Assembly: GCA_016758965.1 (NCBI GenBank)
Contig: JAEPRB010000082.1
Location: forward strand, 1-64,000
Direction: 5' to 3'
Length of the DNA stretch: 64,000 nt
Origin: Circinella minor
Lineage: Eukaryota; Mucoromycota; Mucoromycetes; Mucorales; Lichtheimiaceae
Below are positions 60,476 to 64,000 of the stretch, piece after piece. A program made the position numbers and the translations under genes. The stretch's first letter is position 1. Each line of letters begins with the position of its first letter. A model generated the notes under the pieces. That model saw nothing but the letters and a program-made list of their open reading frames with translations, ran no database searches and was not told where the DNA came from.

Positions 60476-61724
60476 TTGTATACTATTAAAGAAGCAGAGT
60501 AATAGTTAGGTATCAAAAAAGAAAAAAAATAAAAAGAAAAAGAAAGAATAAATTAAGGGCTTTTGATTCCCTTATGTCAAGGGTCTCGGATTTATCACCT
60601 TTTTTCTTTCTTTTTTATTCGTTTGTTTGTCAATCTAATGCAAATATTTATTGTTATCACACTCTACCAGTAATATGGAAGTAGTAAGCAGTTAGCTCTC
60701 CTTTTATGCAAACAGCAAACAAATTCTTCTATTGTTGACTGAATAATAAGATGTATTTTATCATTATTTTCGTCTTTTTCTTAAAAAGCTTTCCTAACAA
60801 TAAAGATGATGAAACGTTGGGTGTAAATTTATTTCATATAGAAATAATGACTTTTTTTTAACTACTTATTACGTACGTAATGTAAAAAAAAAAGAGAGAG
60901 AAAGTGTCAACATCGGGGGTGTTATGGTGGAAAGAAAAAAAAGGAAGGGTAAGGGGGAAATAAGAAGGGGGTGGACGTGATATAGCTATGTAAACGTTGT
61001 CCACCCATGGGATCCACTAAAGAGCATGGAAATAAAGCTTTTTTTCTGTGCAGACATATTACAAACAAAATAATTCTTACGTACAAACATAATTAGGCAT
61101 CATCTAGGATGAATTAACGTAGGTACTATACATATATCAACGAGCTACGATGGTTATTTATTGCTATGAAAGAAAGTTTTATATAAGTACGTACCAAAAA
61201 AAAATTATCAATCTTTTTCTATCTAGACATTACTGCATACCTGGTCCAGCCTGCCCGTAACGTAATACAATAATCGTAAAAATAAACCAGAAAAATATCA
61301 AATAATAGGTTTATGGCAGGGAAATTAGATAACATGCTTTTTGATTGTTGACATCTAATAAACAAACAATAAAACGCTCATAACTACAACGATCTACTAG
61401 TTTTTCTTTTTCAATAATCATAGTGTTCTCAGCCGTTCGATAAAGGTATAACATCCACTCATCCCTATAATAGTGGGTTTTAATTATATTTACGTATTAA
61501 CAGATACCAATAGCTATCTGATTAAGTCCTTTATATTAACTATTGATATCTACTGAAGGTATACTTGACTTGTATAAAGTTCACTGAACTCTTCTATGAT
61601 CTTTTGATCAATAATTAATAATAGTTACGGTGAGCTGAGTAAAAAACATGGAACGGTGATACAGCAGATTTCATCATCATGCGGTATTACATTTTTATTT
61701 TTATTTTTTATTTTTGGGAAGGTT
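60476..61724. other. Divergent intergenic region, no supported gene
   Basis: 5' flanks of the WBP2-like and glyoxalase II genes. A GA-rich and G-rich purine stretch lies at about 60890-60975. The minus frame at 61625-61813 is antisense to glyoxalase II exon 1. Confidence 0.5.
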
Positions 61725-63181
61725 ATGCTCTTACAACAAACTTCACGACGTCTGTTTTCCACATCTTTTTCCCATAAAATGATTATCAAACCTGTTCCTT
61801 GCCTCAAAGACAAGTAAGTATCTAGCTAATTTTACTCATTATACTTATATAGATGATAATACAATAAAAAATAATAATATTTAAATACGACAACACCATA
61901 GTTACGCGTATCTATTATTGGATCCGCAAGCGAACCAAGGTAAGCAACGCGTTGTATCACCTTTATCGTCATTTTGAATAAAACGCAAATTCTCTTTCTC
62001 GAAACAATGCATTGATTTTACTAAATATATTTTTTAATGGTGTTTAGCTGCTGTTGTTGATCCTGTTGAACCAGAAAAGGTGAAGGCTGCCTTGGCTGAG
62101 TATCCCGAGTATAAACTTTCTGCGTAAGTTTTTTTTCAGTAAAGATGAAATTTCAAACAAAATGAACAAATAAAGCTGGAAATGGATCCACCTCCCCCAT
62201 TTTATTTTTGTTATTACAGATCAGCTTGACGTCAATAAGTAAAAAGAAAGCTGTAATAAAGGCTAGAATGAATTGTTATATTTTGAAGAGATCTGGAAAT
62301 ATGAGCCGCTGTAGAGCTGCAAGAAAAAATTCAGAAATCTACTATTGAATGTAGTGGTCGCCAAGAACTGCTTACAAATCAGCCTTTTATCTATTTGCTT
62401 ATTTATATATATAGAATTCTCACTACTCACCATCATTGGGACCATGCTGGCGGGAATAAGAAACTTTTGGAACAATTTCCAGAATTAACTTGCTATGGTG
62501 GTTCAAATAATGTAGAAGGGGTAAATAAGATTGTTGGTGATAAGGAATCATTCAAAGTTGGTCAACTGGAGGTGATTCCCTTGACAACCGCATGTCATAC
62601 TATGGATCATATCTGTTACTATGTGTCAGATAATGGTAAAAACGCGGTGTTCACTGGCGATTGGTAAGTTGAATGATAGAACTAAGGGCATCTTATTGTT
62701 GGAGTAATTGGACTCGAGTGCCTGGTAATGCGGGGGTATAGATGGTACGAAAAGAAAATGTAGAAAAAAGGGATTATTAATTCATAATAACAATATCTTT
62801 CTATTACTGTGTATTATTAGTATTTTCTCATCCGGCTGTGGACGATTCTTTGAAGGAACACCTCAGGATATGTGGGAATCTATCAGCAAGGTAGCAGCCT
62901 TGCCTGATAGCACGCATGTTTACTTCGGCCATGAATATACCATTGCCAATCTCAAATTTGCAGAACATGTTGAACCAGAAAACAAGGAAATTCAAGAAAA
63001 AATAGCATGGGCTAAACGCGTTGGATGTACTACTCCTTCTACCATTCAAAACGAAAAATTGACAAATCCTTTCTTCCGTGTTCAAGAATCTTCTGTTCAA
63101 GAGCGTGTGCTTGGAAAGGATAACAAAGCATCTCCTATTGAGGTGCTTGGTAAAGTCCGTGCTATGAAAGATAATTTCTAA
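61725..63181 (+). CDS. Hydroxyacylglutathione hydrolase (glyoxalase II)
   Basis: Metallo-beta-lactamase-fold enzyme that hydrolyses S-D-lactoylglutathione to D-lactate and glutathione, the second step of methylglyoxal detoxification. Five exons (61725-61813, 61902-61939, 62048-62123, 62415-62663, 62821-63181) encode 270 residues. The metal-binding THHHWDHAGG, TACHTMDHICYY, FTGDC and YFGHEYT blocks are in the right order and SSGCGRFFEG matches the family's AGCGRFFEG. The first 19 residues (QQTSRRLFSTSFSHK) look like a mitochondrial presequence, and Met20 (MIIKPVPCLKDNY) matches the usual cytosolic start. Two forms are therefore possible. The third intron is 291 nt, much longer than the others. 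Confidence 0.93.
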
Positions 63182-63477
63182 CAGAGCTCCAACGCATTTT
63201 TTGAAATCATACATAACTTTTTTTTCCATTTTATTAAAAATTTATATATGAATTTGTTATTGTTGTTATGTTGTAGTAAAAAAAAAACAGGAGAATTGTC
63301 TTTAAAAGAGAAGAAAATGAAGAACGGAGGATAAAGAAATACTAAGCTAATGAAGTGTTTCTTTTTTTTAAAAAAATTGTGAATTGTAACATATATTTAT
63401 ATGCTGTAAAAATTGAAATGAGTATGTATCTTTTTGGATTTTGAATGGGCAAGATTTGGTCTTATCCAAGCTGATAA

Positions 63478-64000
63478 TTATTTGCGTTTGATGGATGAAC
63501 GTGCTGTCCGGCGCGATTTTGTAGCTCGTTGTGATGATGAAGAAAAATCATCTTGACTACGTTTATTGTTGTTTATAGTATTAGATACATCCTTTTCATC
63601 TTCCTTTGTATTTTCTTCTTGATGATCTTGTTGATCTGTTCGATTTTCTTTGCGGTGTTCCTCAACATGTATTTTTTGATCCACTGATCTTTCATCGCTT
63701 TCATGAGTAGATGTTTGCTTTGATTCAGGTTGTGAGATGTTGTTATTATTGTTATATTGATAATGAACCCCTTCTTGTTGTATAGGCGCAGGTCGCCATG
63801 TCTGGGATTGCATGCTAGAATAAGATGGCTGATGATATGTAGAAGATGATGACATCGGTGGGGGCAAGCTTTTTTCAATTAAAAGAAAAATACAATATGA
63901 ATTAGTCACTTTATTGTTTAGCTATGGCCTTAAGGTATAAAGATATAAAATAGAAGTGCTTACCTGGGATGAGGATTTACCGGTATGCCTGGTCGTCCAT
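63478..64000 (-). CDS. 3' part of an unknown gene, continues beyond the window
   Basis: Two exons seen: 63868-63478 and the end of the next one upstream (64000-63964). The join AG|C keeps frame and gives GRPGIPVNPHPSLPPPMSSSS. The coded C-terminus is Pro/Ser-rich, then Asn-, Gln- and Glu/Lys-rich, and ends with a basic tail (SRRTARSSIKRK). All of it is low complexity, so no family can be named. It lies tail to tail with the glyoxalase II gene. Confidence 0.6.

Overview
The window is AT-rich nuclear DNA of a fungus. Genes are compact and interrupted by short introns of about 50-110 nt with GTAAG-type donors, and the proteins carry many polyQ, polyN and polyS runs. Gene content is fungal or opisthokont: an Mgm101 homologue, a trehalose-phosphatase, EFM4, an alpha-arrestin with a PPxY motif and an Izh3-like PAQR protein. 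Intron density, base composition and glutamine-rich low-complexity segments suggest an early-diverging lineage such as Mucoromycota. That placement is inference; no rRNA or tRNA was recognised that could settle it.

Layout. 1-2079 holds no supported gene. 2080-16553 carries glutaryl-CoA dehydrogenase, a casein-kinase-1-type kinase with a long Trp-rich tail, decayed duplicated coding relics, methionine aminopeptidase 1, an ASCC1 homologue (divergent from MAP1 on a 247-bp promoter) and a bHLH-zipper factor. 17948-22336 carries a PAQR membrane protein and a small polyQ protein. 22337-26230 is gene-poor: it holds a GC-richer tandemly duplicated block and one arm of a long inverted repeat whose other arm lies 17 kb away at 8350. 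26231-35263 carries an alpha-arrestin, a broken transposase relic, a broken zinc-finger relic, MGM101, a small putative secreted protein and an F-box protein. 35264-43220 is repeat and relic territory, with a TA-flanked MITE and a frameshifted zinc-binding gene remnant. From 43221 on, normal genes resume: Tps2-like trehalose-phosphatase, EMC6, cytosolic aspartate aminotransferase, EFM4, a 4E-T-like protein, protoporphyrinogen oxidase, a WBP2-like PPxY protein, glyoxalase II and the 3' part of an unknown gene.

The genes are mostly housekeeping and do not form one pathway. Several act on translation or mRNA control: EFM4 (eEF1A methylation), the 4E-T-like protein, MAP1, ASCC1 and possibly the kinase. 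The most unusual item is that kinase. Its C-terminal half is an extended low-complexity region with 22 tryptophans, 13 of them next to glycine, which resembles the Argonaute-binding GW/WG hook regions of RNA-silencing proteins. I know of no CK1 kinase described with such a tail; an RNA-silencing role is inference. Two GC-AG introns and a 14-nt microexon are also supported by reading frame and protein conservation.

Exon boundaries were read by eye from splice consensus, frame and family conservation. Summed exon lengths are divisible by three for all complete multi-exon genes listed.
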